DNA of 64,000 bases from Dermanyssus gallinae. Lineage: Eukaryota > Arthropoda > Arachnida > Mesostigmata > Dermanyssidae. The notes beneath the pieces are model-generated. The model was not told the DNA's origin. It made no database searches and saw only the letters and a program-made list of their open reading frames with translations. The stretch lies in assembly GCA_003439945.1 (NCBI GenBank), contig QVRM01003996.1, positions 1-64,000 of the forward strand. The letters run 5' to 3'. Both the position numbers and the translations under genes were made by a program. Positions 11,540-24,308 of this stretch are shown here, one piece after another (the stretch's first letter is position 1; every line of letters begins with the position of its first letter).

Positions 11540-11765
11540 TCACCTAGATTTTGGATCTCTAAAAAAATCTTGGCGTAGTCTCCATCGAGCTCTGCTCATG
11601 TACTCTACATTGTTCAGTGCAATGTCTCCCCACTTTTCGATTGAGTGTGGTCTCGACACGGGTCTGTAGCGGCGGTGAATCCAGGTCTCGCCCAAAGTTA
11701 TAAATCGACGCCAAACGTCTTGTAAAGTGCGCTTGAGAATCGACAAACGCACTACTGCAAAGTAC
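11540..11765 (-). pseudogene. Mariner transposase fragment (first catalytic Asp region)
   Basis: A 70-codon minus-strand frame reads RRFITLGETWIHRRYRPVSR and then IEKWGD, closing with RQDFFRDPKSR. This matches the central part of mariner transposases, where a segment of the type FVT-DETWIHYYTPETK is followed by Q-KQW and a VFWD block. The first catalytic Asp of the DETW motif is replaced by Gly (GETW), so even an intact protein would be inactive. Both the N-terminal helix-turn-helix region and the C-terminal DNAPAH region are absent here. A separate C-terminal mariner-type half lies at 48245-48600. The minus strand also encodes that half, but the distance of 37 kb makes a single split copy unlikely. 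Confidence 0.7.
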
Positions 11766-11769
11766 TAAT

Positions 11770-14700
11770 GTCTGTGTGCTTCTCTATATTTAGCCAACAA
11801 TCGCAGCACTCATCCATGATACAGCTTTCTTTTTTCATTATTAATATTCACCAATCATTCAGCAGAGTTTCTGTAAACTACGCCCTGACTATCCGATCCG
11901 TTAGATCTACCATACAGCTTTCTGTGTTCTTATTCTTCACCAATCGCCCAGCAGATACCCCGTAAACTATGTTCCGACTTGGATTTTATTTGCGCAGTCG
12001 TTCTCATTTTAAAATAAGCATTCTTAATGGCAGGTACTGAATGCGTATGTCTTACTGTTTATGACAAGTGCGGATATGCTTAGCGCAAATGTCTTTTTTT
12101 TGTTAAAGGTAGATCTACCATATTCGCAGCTAACGGTATTAGTTGATTCGTGGTAATTTTCTGTTTGACAGACAAAATAGTGAAATTCTTGTATAGAATA
12201 TCTCGTCAGCACATGCTTGCTCAGCGTGATCTCTTGCTTCCATGTGTGGTTCAGCAGATCAGGACAAGCGTGGGATTAGAAACTCACGCCCAGCAACGTT
12301 TAGTCTCGGATCTCGATGAAGACGCCATATGTCTTGGTTTCGGGAATATGGTATATCTTACGGATATCCTCGATGAAGTAGGGTGTACAGCTGTCAACCA
12401 ATTTTCCATACTGTTTTGTGCTGTTATAAAATCTTAGTACTTTTTTGTTATCTGCTTTACAAAGGTGGATCGCCCTCTATTGCGCGCCGGAACGTCGCTG
12501 ATGAGGAGGGCCGAGAAAAGGACTAGACAAAGATTGTTCTCTCTTTCTCGTTTCTCCAGTTGGAGGAGTTGCTGCATGCAGACATTAACCTATAAGAACA
12601 GAAGCTCTGTTGTTCGCGCGACAGCGCGTCGTGAGGTTCAAGGCACGCTAGGCTCTCCGAGCGCCCGTTCTCTGCTCTGTGAACGCCATACAGGGCTACT
12701 TGAGGGTCTTGCCCTTACGCATACAAGCGATGATTAAGTTTGTCGTACACGGCGCGAACAAAATTGCCGTCTTGACGTGTTCATGAAATATTCCGTCCGG
12801 ACTCATTAATTTTTTGCTGGTAGCCTGCCGATCCCGTCTGCGATTTCAGCGTACGCAATAAACATACGTGGGCATGGAACATGGCGTTAAGAGCGAAGAG
12901 TGTCCTGCCATGTCATCCTGTTCGCTCATATGAGCCGCGTTCCTTGTGTAAAAAGCATCCGCTTTAGAATCTTTTCGGCGCATCTATCATTTCTCTGTTT
13001 ATATGTCCGATACTAGATTGTATATACACGCGGGTGGGCAGCAAATTGAATAAAATGTAGGCAACGCGGACGGTTTTACGGCTTCCGTCTCCATCAGTAT
13101 TAAAACGTCAAATGATTTGCAGAGTCGGGCAATTAAATACTCAAAGAGAAAAATCTGACAGCTTGTTTGACGATCTGTTTGCCATTACTGGCGACGGTCA
13201 ATTGCAGGCATTGTGCCGAGTTTAGTGCGCTATTCATAACACAAGGACGCAACAATAAATCATTATCGCTGCATTTCAGGTCAATTGCGGTGATAGGTAT
13301 GTGCGTATTGAATGGAAATGTTGTCATAACATTACGTTGAAGGAAATTTATTATTAAGTTACATCATGCACCTTCTTTGTGTACGTATAAAACGCTCTCT
13401 TCTGACAATACGAGTTGTTACACGTATAAAACTTTGTCATCTAACAATACGAAAACTAGTTAATAAATATATGTGGTCAGTGGCCATGTTTTTTCATGCA
13501 CTTCATTTTCGGAACTGCATTTTTGCATGCTACAATGTTTTAATCTAGATCTCGAGCAGAACATATACATATATATAAGACTACATTCTGAAAACTTTTA
13601 CTAGACGAGACGAAAAGCTCTGTCCCGTTATTTAGGATATATATAGACATTATCGAGACCCATACAAGTTGGCCGCGCTGTGTCCGCTTAACGTTGTGAA
13701 GATTGTAACAGGAAAAAGTCGCCGACAACAATGACCGCAACCATCAGTGAAGCAGTGTTATGCTCCAAAATCAATTTAATTACAAATTGTCCTTGCAGGA
13801 CGGAATAGACGAACGTTTTTTCTTCAGCCAATCATTGCTATTCGGGTAGAGGCGACAGTAATGCAAGCCGGCTAAGAGGTCAGTTGGTTGTAGTAAGTGA
13901 ATCTTTGTGGAACACATAGCCACACGAAAAGCAAACTACATTTTGCGTTTAAAGGAACTTCTTTGCGCGCTTAAAATGGGCATGTGTCTTGCAAGCAACT
14001 ACGTGCAATTTACTTTTAAAGTTCAAACTGGGACACCTCTGTGGAGAATACGACTGTCGAGGTTTATTGCTATATTCATATTTATACTGCTTTCGTTCCC
14101 TTAGCGGTGAGGATTCGTATAGTGCATGCTTGGTTCTGGAAATTGGAATAAATTGATTTTGATCTCAAATACGCGATTCATGCAGGAAGACTTTCTTTGT
14201 TTATTAAAGATTGGGTGGAATACAAGATTCAAGACAGTAATTTAAAGAGAAGTACCATGCTTGCTCTTTTTTAAAAACTAAAATGAAGGCAGGCGAACAG
14301 CAAAAATATGTTTTTTTTTACCAAAAGGGAAACAGAATACCACCGCGATGTTTTACATGCTTCTACTATACCCTTTTTCAGACAGGCAACGAGAGCTGGG
14401 TTTTTGTTAGCAAAAGATTTCCTTGGCGTAAACACGAGCTTAGGTATGCAGCGTCTGAACAAGGTGAACGCGTTGCTTTGCCAGTTGGAAAGTCAGGAGA
14501 AGTCTGAGTGAAAGTTAAAAGCTAAATTGCATGGCGCTGCAAAGGATACTAATCAAAGGTAGCAAAAGCCAACAGGTGTTGCTAATGAGACTCAAACCAC
14601 AATTGCTGCCCAAAAAGCGGACAGCTTTCTAAATGCCACAATGCCCCACACAGGCAAAGACTCCGAAATTTCAGCCCGGTTCATGGAGATAAGCAGCCCT

Positions 14701-15870
14701 TTAGACGCAACAACCGGTAAGATCGTAGCCACCCTTTAGGGACACCGGCGTAATTGCCAAAACATTGCTTGGCAAAACGGAAAGTAACAGTCCAACATCG
14801 GCTGTTTAGCGCTATTTAAAGAAGCACCCTGGGGAATACCTAAAAATTGGCACGCGCAGACACTTGCTAGAGAAACTAATCACCCACAAACCCGTTGTAG
14901 TGCCGTGTAGACTGGAGAGATGCAACAAGCTATGCAAGATACACGGAGAGGACATAGACCTTAGGTGATATGCAAAACGAGTTCGCTTAGATCACAACAA
15001 TGCAAAAATGATGACGTCTCATGGCAGACATCATTTTTATATTGGGCGGGAGGTAAAATGGGCCAGCATGTACCCTCCCTCTAGCTGCCATGCCATTATG
15101 CCATTATATAATAAGACGTTGCTCTGGCGCCTGTCTGACACCTTGATCACTATGGACCAAAAAAATTCCGAACCCAGGCACAAGGCGCCTTATAGCGCTT
15201 GCCTTTTGTATCATTCTAGTGCTCTACGCTTCGAGTACCTCACACTTGACTCGCGTTGTGAGGGCGAGCCTTAAAATACCAGAATTATTATTAGCTGATG
15301 TCTTGATCCCAGTCTCGTATCTGTATACGAGCTCGTATATAGTTCTAGCAAGCACTCACCAGGGTGATCAAAACGAAACTGTTTTTAATGTTTAGCCTGA
15401 CTAAATAAATGCAATTTTCGCTTCCTAGGGCGTCAGGTAGACTAGATCGTTTAAATTCGAGTGCGAATAGTGTAGACAGACATAATTTCTTATCAGCTAT
15501 TAAATAGTATTTGCTACTGATCTTAAATAGAGAAAGATTGTGGGTTAATAACAAACGCGTGTATATACAGTGAGCTTAAATGGTGAATCTGGCGACTCCA
15601 TTATGACTTGAACAAGCTAGACAAAATATATGTCGTCGAGAGGATAGAGCCGAAAACCTGAATTCTTAAAATAACATCTACAAGAATATAATGTGGCGTA
15701 GCTGTGTGGTGCTTAAGCTTCTTTTTTTTAAATGCTACCTAAGGTTCTAAACTTTTTTTACCATCTAGGGGATCTTAAGGTATCATGGGAAATTTTGTCC
15801 TATTGCACGACAAAAGTTCGTGGAACGACAACTGGGTAGACCGTGGCTAAGTGTTTTTAAAAGTAGAAGC
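11770..15870. other. Intergenic stretch, nothing recognised
   Basis: No frame, RNA or repeat homologous to other parts of the window was seen. The frames are 60-95 codons without motifs. Confidence 0.45.
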
Positions 15871-15872
15871 GC

Positions 15873-16283
15873 ATGCATTCCAGTACGGGGATTATGAAGT
15901 TCACCTCTTGTGGCGTAGTACCAAAGGTAGGGAAAACATTGCCACAAGCAAAATCTCGAATCGTCATCGTAACGCTACTGTTACTGGTAGGGGCGATTGC
16001 CCGATCTCACGCTGACATTAGCCAGAAAACAGATTTGCATGTAGCTGAAGATTTTGATTTGCTTTCAAGTGAGCACTATGTAATGACTCATATGTTTTGT
16101 TTAGCGACTGCCAGCCGGACCGAGAAGTTTTGCATTGTTTCGCAACTTTCAAATGTAGCTAGAGTAATAAGCTTCCTGCGGCATTCCTGCTATTTCGACA
16201 TGCTTCTAATTAAACACGGGCGTCAATACTGCGCAGTTAAATTGTATCTTTGTTGGATTTGGCTTGTAACTCATCTGTGCTAG
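15873..16283 (+). CDS. Unrecognised ORF with a signal-peptide-like N-terminus, possible first exon
   Basis: The 136-codon frame contains a basic stretch followed by a hydrophobic core and a plausible cleavage site: KSRIVIVTLLLLVGAIARSH, then ADISQK. If translated from the second Met at residue 8, the start would lie about 20 residues before that core. A good 5' splice-site-like sequence, CAA followed by GTGAGC, occurs at 16066-16074, so the coding part could end there (after about 65 residues) and the rest of the frame be intron. The residues after 16069 are cysteine-rich, with a second hydrophobic segment, and look less protein-like. No downstream exon could be linked by eye. It could equally be a chance frame. 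Confidence 0.25.
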   Translation: MHSSTGIMKFTSCGVVPKVGKTLPQAKSRIVIVTLLLLVGAIARSHADISQKTDLHVAEDFDLLSSEHYVMTHMFCLATASRTEKFCIVSQLSNVARVISFLRHSCYFDMLLIKHGRQYCAVKLYLCWIWLVTHLC

Positions 16284-16289
16284 ATACTG

Positions 16290-18650
16290 TTCGCCCAGCA
16301 GTTGCGGAATCCAGACAACGCGGTGAATTGAACAACCGTGTAGATATTAGCTGGCATTGGCAATCAAATACTACGTTTTTTTTAATAGCGGTAATTTTCG
16401 TTGGTCATGTAGGACGCTTGGTACTATGATAACCACACCTCAAGCTTTCACGGTAGATAATCCATCAACGCTTTATCTATCTGCTTGCTTTCACAAAGTT
16501 GCAATTTAAAACAAACGTACGATTGCCGCCACGACGTAGGAGTACAAAGGGTCCAGCAGCGATAAACACGTCCAAGATAAGTCGCATTAATTGTACTAAG
16601 CCTTTCTATCATCTGCCAGCTTTCCGATGCCCACTAGTCAACTGTTTCATGCAAAACAACGTTTCTCAGCCGAATCCTTAATTAGCCCTGTTTTATTAAT
16701 GTAAAAGACGTTCTACGTTTTTATTCGCGTCGTTCGGCGAGTCTTTTCGACACGGAGGAGACGAGGTACGGCCATATTGCCTGCCTACGGTCGTTCATGC
16801 AAGCTTGCAGGCCTCTTCTGACCTGGTCAACCTTGGCAATTTGCCAACTCGTTTCGCCGCCGAAGCCCTGATTTCCCCCTGTTTGTGTCAGTGTGTGTTC
16901 CTGTGTGTATCTGTCCTAACCGAAAAGGGTACCTTCGCCCGCCCGTCTTCGTCCGCGGCGCCTCGCAGCTTTCGGTATTCCGGCCGCCCATTGAAACTTC
17001 TTCTCTCCCGCAGACATCAGTCTTTCTAAACCAGCCGCAGCAAACGGGCAGGCAGTTGGGGGTCTTACACGGTTATAAACGAGCGCGGAATGTGGGTCAC
17101 CAGGTATGACGTCAGCCACGTGCGGGATTTCACCTGGGGGATTTGGCCGCGAGGGGCAATTTGAAAGAGGTCGACTCGAGAGAAGCTTTCGAAAGTGCTT
17201 TAGAAAGTGTTTATAAAATGAATGCATAGAGATCAGCCCTCCAATCATTTTTTTTCAACAACCGGATTTTACCAGTTAGAGTTTGTATCGGGTTGTGACT
17301 GTACAGCATCTGCAGCGAGTGACGTCGAACGCAGTCGACGAACCAGAAAGAATAATTAGCAGGCAATATTTAACATGAGCACCTACTAAGGCAAGTCTAG
17401 CGGCTTATGAGAGCGGGCGTGTTTTTTTTATTTTTTATTTTTTAGAGCCGGTTAGTGCGCGTGTTTGCGTCTGGCAAATTACTGCCTTGATGGCAGTATG
17501 CTACTACATTAGCGCTGAAATTCACTTGGTTATATTATAGTTGCATGCAACATAGTGTAATTAATATGTTGTACTTAACAAAGCAACTAAAGGATATCCT
17601 AAAAGGGAATGACACGTATGCTAAGGTTGACACCCTTCTAGACCCAGGTTACGGTTAAACTGTCATTGCAGACCTAATTTAACAGGGAAATATGCAAACG
17701 CAAGCTAACATAACGCAAGGCAAACCGAACGATTATAGACGACAAGCCCGCAAGAGATATTTCAGTACCGGTCGCAAAGTGTGGTGGGGACAGAAAACAT
17801 TTTGGTGCTGAAGCTCGGTGGGGTTATTTAAACCCTGGCAAGGCAACTATGCAAATGCAAGGGATCAGCTGACACTAGAGGCTTGAGCACTTTTGCAAGT
17901 TCGGACAGTCACGCAAACCGAGACGCACTCTGAGCAAAAGATGGTGGCTAAGTTGTCAAGTTATTTTACAGGAACCAAAGATAACATCGGTCACACGAGA
18001 GGTCTGCTTAGCTTAAAGGCTGACAAACAAGGAAGGCAAACGCTGCGAGAACACGATAACCTTAAGTGCCACCACCGTATTTGGATCGACAGCCTATTTT
18101 CTTAAGATTTCGTCTGGTCTTAGCAGAAGCGATGAATAACTGAATCAATGAATAGCAGAAGCAGTGGGCAAAATTTCGTCGAAACTTTGCAGCATCATGG
18201 GATTCGACTTCTTCGAAACCTGGAAAGCCCCACTCATAGGAAAAACATATGAATCACAGCTCTCCTGCATACCCATATTACCAACAAGGTCGTCATACTG
18301 TAGTATGACCAAATCAATATAAGTATTTGGGTGTGACTATAGTGCCGAAGAAAAAACTGTTAAAAGCTAATATTTGCAAACGCTCTTCTAGTACATAGCC
18401 CGTTTTTATTGAAAACATTAGAAGGGATTTAGAGAGAAGTAATTATGTTTCGGGTGCCGTTTCAACTGTAGCAAAGAGTTTCTTTAAAGTGAGGTTGGAC
18501 TTTCGATATTTACCGAAAGGGATGCATAAGGAAAGCTGAGGTATAGTAGTAGAATTAAGGCATTAAAAAAACGATGGGTTAGGAAGATACAGTGGATAAA
18601 CGGCAATTCGAGTACAGACAAGATAAAATAGGAGGGTGAAAGACAAGAAA
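16290..18650. other. Intergenic stretch, nothing recognised with confidence
   Basis: The stretch 16720-17160 is richer in CpG than its surroundings and carries short overlapping frames on both strands without motifs. An 8-bp hairpin (GTCATACT, GT, AGTATGAC) lies near 18290-18308. A weak protease-like match near 17610-17680 is discussed under rejected items. Confidence 0.45.
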
Positions 18651-18653
18651 AAA

Positions 18654-18864
18654 CCGAGCAGGGTTGCTTAGTGGCAAAGCCTTTGCCTTGCATTCGGGAG
18701 GACCGGGTTCGAGACCCAGACCGGCCACTCTTAAATTGGTTTGCATGGTTTCCAATTTAGACAAGGTAAATGCCGGAGTGGAGTAAACTTAGCCATGACA
18801 TGAAAAATCCGTACACGGGCAATTGCCTTACGGGAAATCTAAAAAAAAAAAAAAAAAAAAAAAA
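18654..18864 (+). mobile_element. tRNA-derived SINE, family 1, copy A
   Basis: The 5' part has an RNA polymerase III internal promoter. There is an A-box-like TTGCTTAGTGG at 18664-18674 and a canonical B box GGTTCGAGACC at 18706-18716, 31 bp further on, which suits a tRNA-derived head. Between them lies an anticodon-loop-like TTGCATT. A tRNA-unrelated body follows (AAATTGGTTTGCATGG, AATGCCGGAGTGGA, AGCCATGACATG, ACGGGCAATTGCC) and the copy ends in an uninterrupted run of 24 A. Copy B at 27167 and a 3'-only copy at 27556 share this organisation. The A tail implies LINE-assisted retroposition. The parental tRNA is uncertain. No clear target-site duplication was found. Confidence 0.85.
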
Positions 18865-19217
18865 TCTGCGGGCAGCACTTACAAAGAAAACTAGTTTAAT
18901 AGACGTATACAAGAATATGAAGTCAGAAGGGGATGCGGTGGAATGAATACACAATAATACAAGAAGCAGCGGGCTGTTTCCAGATGTGAGAGCAGATGTG
19001 GTAGAGACAAGGGTGCAGCAGATCCGTTATGTGAAATTAGACACAACGGTTTTTCGGGTAAGCGGGAAGAGAGAGCAATCGGTAGATCATTTGCCTAGGG
19101 AGCGTGAGAAATTGGCAGAAAATGAACAGGTCGAAATTGCAAAGTAAGGGCCTTGCCGATGGAAAGTGCTAAAAAAAAGCGGGAAAATGCAATAAATAAT
19201 AATTAACTGCAGCGTTG

Positions 19218-19235
19218 TGATATAAAATAATGATA
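19218..19235 (+). repeat. Left 18-bp target-site duplication of the 19.2-22.3 kb retrotransposon
   Basis: TGATATAAAATAATGATA is identical to the sequence at 22347-22364. Confidence 0.88.
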
Positions 19236-22200
19236 ACAGCGCTCAGCAGTGCGCTGTGTCTTGTGCGTAGCTCTGTGAGAAACAGCTTGTGTCAGTGGAC
19301 CCAGTGTTCTACCTGTTTTGCGGGTGTAGCCCATGTAAAGTGATCATCACCGCGCACCGATGTAGGAGCAAACCAGCCCGCTCGGTGCCCTGGATGTCCT
19401 GAACTGAAAGGCGCCCTCCCAAACGATGCCCTGCTTGAGATCCTGCAGCGCATTAGCCGTCTCGCGGCGGCAAATACATTCCGAGTGTCGGAGCTTGAAC
19501 AAATTGTCTCCCAGCTTTGTCCCCGTCCCACCAGGAACAAATCGGAGAAGGAGAAGTCGGGGCCGGCCTCTAAGGGTCACTACTCCGCTGCAGCCGCGCG
19601 ACCTGGTTGTAGAGACAATCGACTGTATAGAGACGGCCAACGTATATCAGCTGGACAAGGAAGGCTTCCAGCTGGTGGAGAAAAGAAGCAAACAGAAGAG
19701 AAACTTTGCGAGTGAGAGTGGTGGATCGACTAAGAACAGCCCAGAGAAGCAGGATAGACGCCTGTGGCCGAGGCCGAGCGATGCCTTCCAAATCCACAAG
19801 CAATCGGCAGCGGAAAAACGCAGAACAGTGTGCTCTTGACGAAAACTTTTATGCGAGAGGATCTGCATTTTAATGAGATGCGAGGTTTTTATCTGCTAGC
19901 GAGTCCAGTAGGTGGACTTTCACCTTGAGTGAAATATGTGTGTTGAGGTGAGTGTTGCATGACACCCACCTCATTACGATGATATTGAGGTTGCCGATGC
20001 GATCAATGCTAGTCTAGCGGGACAAAACCTCCAGCTATCCACTCTGATCGGCGGCGACTTCACCTGTCGTATTGCTAGCGGCCCCACCGACAGGAAAGCT
20101 GGGCTTCTTAAGCCTCTAGAGAACAGAGTCTGCATTGTGCAAATGAGCGTGATAAATTCACAGACGTTTGCCAAAGTGGAAGGAGCACTATCGACCTCCT
20201 GTTTGATAACCTTGAACATCCGACGAAATTTCAAGGATGCGGGGTTCTTAATATTCCAGCACGGGAGCACCTGCCGGTGCTAGCGTCTTTGTTTGTGTCT
20301 GGTCAGGGGCGCGCCCCGCGGCGGCAGCCGACAACATACTTGTTCAGACAGCTAGATTTGCGTGTATTGACGCGCGAATTAGGACTGCTGAGATCAACTC
20401 CTTACATTGAACAGAGCAATCACGCTGTGGAGGCCACTGTCAAGGCGGCTGTAGTCAAGAAGGACAAACCAAGACGAGCGCGGCCCTGATTTACACAGGC
20501 CTGCTACTTAAAAGGTCGGGAAGTGTTCCTGCGCCGAGCACGGGCTTTACACCCCGATTCCCAGATAGTTGCTGATCGTAGGACGCTTTATGGCCGACGT
20601 AAAGCAACCTACAAGAAACTGCTTGTGGAGAATAAGCGCCGGTATGATGATGAGGAGGAGTTGGTATGCTTGAGAGAGCAGAGCGCGAACCTCATATCTA
20701 CATTGTACGCCGGTTGAATAAAGGCATGCACAGCATGACAAAAAAGCAGTTGCGGCAACACTTTACTGCCCTTCTGCTCGATGCAAACGCTCCCGCGCCT
20801 AACCCAGTTATTGAGCAACCGCTCACTCTGGAGCAGCACCACATGAGTTCGCCGTTTACGGTGGAATAGGTGGTGCAGATCTTGCGCGGGTTGCCCAAGA
20901 AGAAGAGTAGATCCTGATTGGATCTATTAAGCACGTTGGGCTGAGTTGTCTGATGTTTTAGCATTAGAGCTGTGTAATCTGTTTAATCAGATACTCAGCG
21001 GGGGTCACATACCCCAGGTTTGGCACGAGGTCAGGCTTACTCGACTACTCGAGTGCAAATACGGTGACAACGTGCTTGATCCAAATCTCTACCGGGGTAT
21101 CGCGTCGGAATGCACTCTTAAGAATCTGTTCGCTAAGTTGATTACCTCGAGGGTGTTTGCAGCTGTGGAGAAGGCCCTACTTCCGGAACAATTCGGATTC
21201 AGGAAGGGTCGATGTACACAGGACACGATCCATGTACTCCAGTCGGAAGTTGAGCGGGTTTTGTACGCCGTCGTTGTCGATTGTGTCAAGGCCTTTGACA
21301 AAGCTCCCCGTCACTTACTACTCGATTCTTCTCGACATGCTGGAGTGGGTGGACCTTTTTTACTATTATAAATATTATATAGATATCATTTATTGATAAA
21401 AAAAAATCCAGAGTGCTCTCTAGCTTCTTTGCTGAAGACTGTCTTGAAGTAACTATAAGGGGCAAAAACACTTTGCAGCTGAGTTAAAACGTAGGGACCC
21501 TCTCAGTTGCCTAGCCTTCTCCTTGCTTATCGCAGACGTAGTCCGCCATGTGCGGAAGAAGTTCTGAAACACCGTCGTCATTATGTATGCGGATGACATA
21601 GTAGCGGCCCATTGTGGCCGCGTGCCATTATTCGAATTGTCGGCGACGTAGAAAGTACTTTCACCGTAAGGGCCTGCAAATAGATTCGCGGACGACGGAA
21701 GTCATACAATTTTGCCGTGGGGGTCGATTGGCTGCAGCAGAGGTAAAACCTTGTTGTAGCCAACCGCCGGAGTTTGTCAACTTCTTCCCGAATTTAGATC
21801 TGACCCTACAGAATACGGGAACGACCTTTCAGCACATCGGCGACAGGTGTCGGGCGGCTATTGCCTCTATTCACACAGAGGTGAGGGACCTTTGACGACT
21901 GTTTCTGAATGCCGCAGTGCGTCATTTGGAGCTTAAGATGGTGCCAATGTTAGCAATTCCTATTAGAGTGGCAAGGAAAAATGACCAGGTAGCAAAGGTA
22001 GCGCAGTTAGATGTGTACCTCGCCAGGAAGCTTTTGAATGGAATGGCATGCACTAGTCGGCATGTGTACACAAGGCACATTGTGCAAGGCTATCATCACT
22101 TGGCCTGTTCGACTCAAGAATTTCACCAAGCTGGCGATCAATGTCGTTGCCGGTTCTGCTCACAGATATGCGCTAAATACCACGCAGCGAGCTGCCGGAC

Positions 22201-22346
22201 GCATCGGCGTTCTTTACACTTTCTCGCCCGGTGGGACGGTCGCTGAAGTGTTTAAATTGTATAAATGACGACTGTAATTATGACTCAGATGTTGTAATTA
22301 TGTACCATTATGAAATGCAAAATTATTGCGAAATAAACAATATGTA
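19236..22346 (+). mobile_element. Decayed non-LTR retrotransposon with 18-bp TSD
   Basis: The 3.1-kb segment is bounded by an exact 18-bp direct repeat, as target-primed reverse transcription leaves. It runs in order as follows. (1) An ORF1-like part, 19300-19840, includes FRVSELEQIVSQL. (2) A fragment of AP-type endonuclease, about 19960-20080, has PPHYDDIEVADAIN and GGDFT where GDFN is usual. (3) A linker has RRTLYGRRKATYKKLL. (4) A reverse transcriptase runs from about 20945. (5) A 3' end carries AATAAAC shortly before the right duplication. The endonuclease N-terminus is missing, because only about 120 bp separate the ORF1-like part from GGDFT. Several stops and frameshifts interrupt all parts, so the copy is inactive. 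There is no poly(A) tail. A second, partial copy lies on the minus strand at 60290-61270. The clade was not assigned. Confidence 0.85.
20946..21640 (+). pseudogene. Reverse transcriptase domain of the 19.2-22.3 kb element
   Basis: The frame 20946-21371 carries the N-terminal RT blocks typical of non-LTR elements: LYRGIASECTLKNLFAKLIT, then LLPEQFGFRKGRCTQDTI, then VVDCVKAFDKAPRHLL. After an AT-rich disruption (about 21355-21410) the domain resumes in other frames. RDPLSCLAF at 21493 corresponds to the QGDPLS block, and YADD at 21586-21597 is the catalytic box with both aspartates intact. A stop separates these two blocks. The active-site sequence is therefore kept but the protein is broken by at least two frame changes. 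Confidence 0.88.
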
Positions 22347-22364
22347 TGATATAAAATAATGATA
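22347..22364 (+). repeat. Right 18-bp target-site duplication
   Basis: Identical to 19218-19235. The flanking bases differ on both sides, so the duplication is exactly 18 bp. Confidence 0.88.
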
Positions 22365-22590
22365 TGTGCACTTCTTTTTTCTCCTTGACGCCACGATCAG
22401 CGGCATGTTTACTGGCTCACGCTAGCTTAGTAAAAATTATGTAGTAATTAATGGCTTCTATGTTTGGCTGATACGTAACATTTCGCTAAAATTTGTGAAA
22501 TATACATTTAACTGCTAGTCGCAATCAAAGCAACGTCAAAACGTGTTGCTAGCTGTTTCCGTTCTTCGCCGGTAGATGACATCGGTGATG

Positions 22591-22616
22591 TATATATATA
22601 TATATAGATGTATATA

Positions 22617-22662
<46 letters not shown>
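22591..22662. repeat. (TA)n microsatellite
   Basis: Two TA blocks separated by a short interruption near 22607-22620. Confidence 0.95.
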
Positions 22663-22665
<3 letters not shown>

Positions 22666-23366
22666 TTATACACATACAAGCATACATGCATGGATAAACA
22701 TGCAGATCAATCTGTCACCTATTATTGCCACTGGAGACGTTTCTGTCCAAACAGCCCAAAGTGTTCACCATAGCATAGTAGCATGATCACGTCAGGAAAA
22801 TAGCCATGTGGGTCTTCTTTACCACGTCCTACCTTTGCGGTAGACAAATAACGTGGGCGTTGACACAGAAACGAGCGGGGCACATCGTTTGTGCGTGTAC
22901 AGAAAGTATTTCCACAACAAACAACATTCCGAAAGCTTCTGTGCCAACTCTGGCAGAATGAGGCACGCAGGCACGAAACGAGCATCTACGTCTCTGAACG
23001 TGAACGAGACGCGCTGTGGCGCGGTACATACCGGGGACCCCGTCAGACTTGAATAACAGCTCGCTAGATAGCCCTTACTAGAACTGCTTATAGCTAAAAT
23101 AGCACAGCAAGACAATATTTTTTTGTTGGCACAACAGTATATATATAAATATATCTCATGAAAACAGGGCTGAAGATACACTCACGCATATATGTATATG
23201 TATATATATATATATATGGATTTCGATTCAATACACAAAGTACATATTAGAACTAATATTCTACTAAGGGTGTTTGTATCTAAGTCTATAAATATATGCG
23301 TGAGTTTATCTTCACCCTTTTTCCATGAGATCCTCCTCTACCATGGTGGTAGTGCGCGAGATGGCA

Positions 23367-23368
<2 letters not shown>

Positions 23369-23410
<42 letters not shown>
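23369..23410. repeat. (TA)n microsatellite
   Basis: TA tract with a single TTT interruption near its end. Confidence 0.95.
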
Positions 23411-24308
23411 ATCCGACCAAGGAAATCGTTTCGGCTCGAAGCTGAGCGTGCGTTGGTGTGACTTGACGGCCATCGCTCACTTAAGGAGGCGTTCGTCAGC
23501 GAAGAGTAATAATAATCGTTATCTAAGCGTGAGCGTGTGTATCAAACTGTTTGAGTGCAACCGACTGGAGTGGCCCTGCAGAGAGGAGCAGACTCGATCG
23601 TCGAGGAACGCCGATAATGTGGCGAATTTCCGACGACGACGACGATGGCGATACGCTACGTTGTGTAGCCACCGGTTCCACCGTGCCGCCTCTACAGTAA
23701 GCGGACTCTGTGCGATGCTGATGTAACTGTTAGGGACTTGGGCTGGCCCGTACCCGGTGCACTGCGTGGCCTGCCGCTCTATTAAGCCATCGGACCGCTG
23801 CTTTTATATATATATATATATATATAGGGTGGAAACTGTGTTGCTCACACTTAGCGCGAACACAGCATCCGCAGCTCTTTTTTATAGTCTGCCCGTCTGA
23901 GCGTTAGTTTTATGGCAACGTTCACTCGTCCGAAGACTTGGTAGACGGCAAGCCGATGCGCCGAGGTGAACAGGCCCCCCACGTTATTTCTGCTTTTCGT
24001 TCCTCATCATCATGATCATGATCACCGTCATCATCATCATCATCGTAGTTATTCGCATCATCATCAGCATCAGACCATGCAGCCATGCCGCTGCTGTTTT
24101 TCTGTATTTTGCTCCCCCGTGTCTTCTGCCAGATCATTGGTACAGCATGGATGACCAAGCGTGGAGTGAATTGAGCGGATTCAACCGACTTGTTTCTGAT
24201 ACTGTGATGCTGACGTTCTGACCTGTTCCAGAGAAGAGGGCCATCTTCTCGGGTGTGTGTGTGTCTTGTATTGCACAGAACCATGTGTTCGTACCGAACA
24301 CAGAGCAC

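Larger units (their letters stand above)
22370..24300. other. Intergenic stretch with four (TA)n tracts
   Basis: TA tracts occur at 22591-22662, about 23198-23218, 23369-23410 and about 23805-23826. A (CAT/ATG)n-rich patch at 24004-24068 yields the poly-His and poly-Ile frames seen there. No gene was recognised. Confidence 0.55.

Noticed and set aside
17600..17700. Retropepsin-like VDTLLDPGYG followed by TVIADL
   Set aside because: A stop interrupts it, the DTG-type core is altered to DPG, and no RT, integrase or long terminal repeats are nearby; one short match is not enough for an LTR element.
18660..18730. Functional tRNA gene at the SINE family 1 head
   Set aside because: Same reasons: a repeated unit with a body and A tail, and a weak acceptor stem.
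23765..23800. Possible tRNA-like segment
   Set aside because: No B box and no cloverleaf could be drawn.
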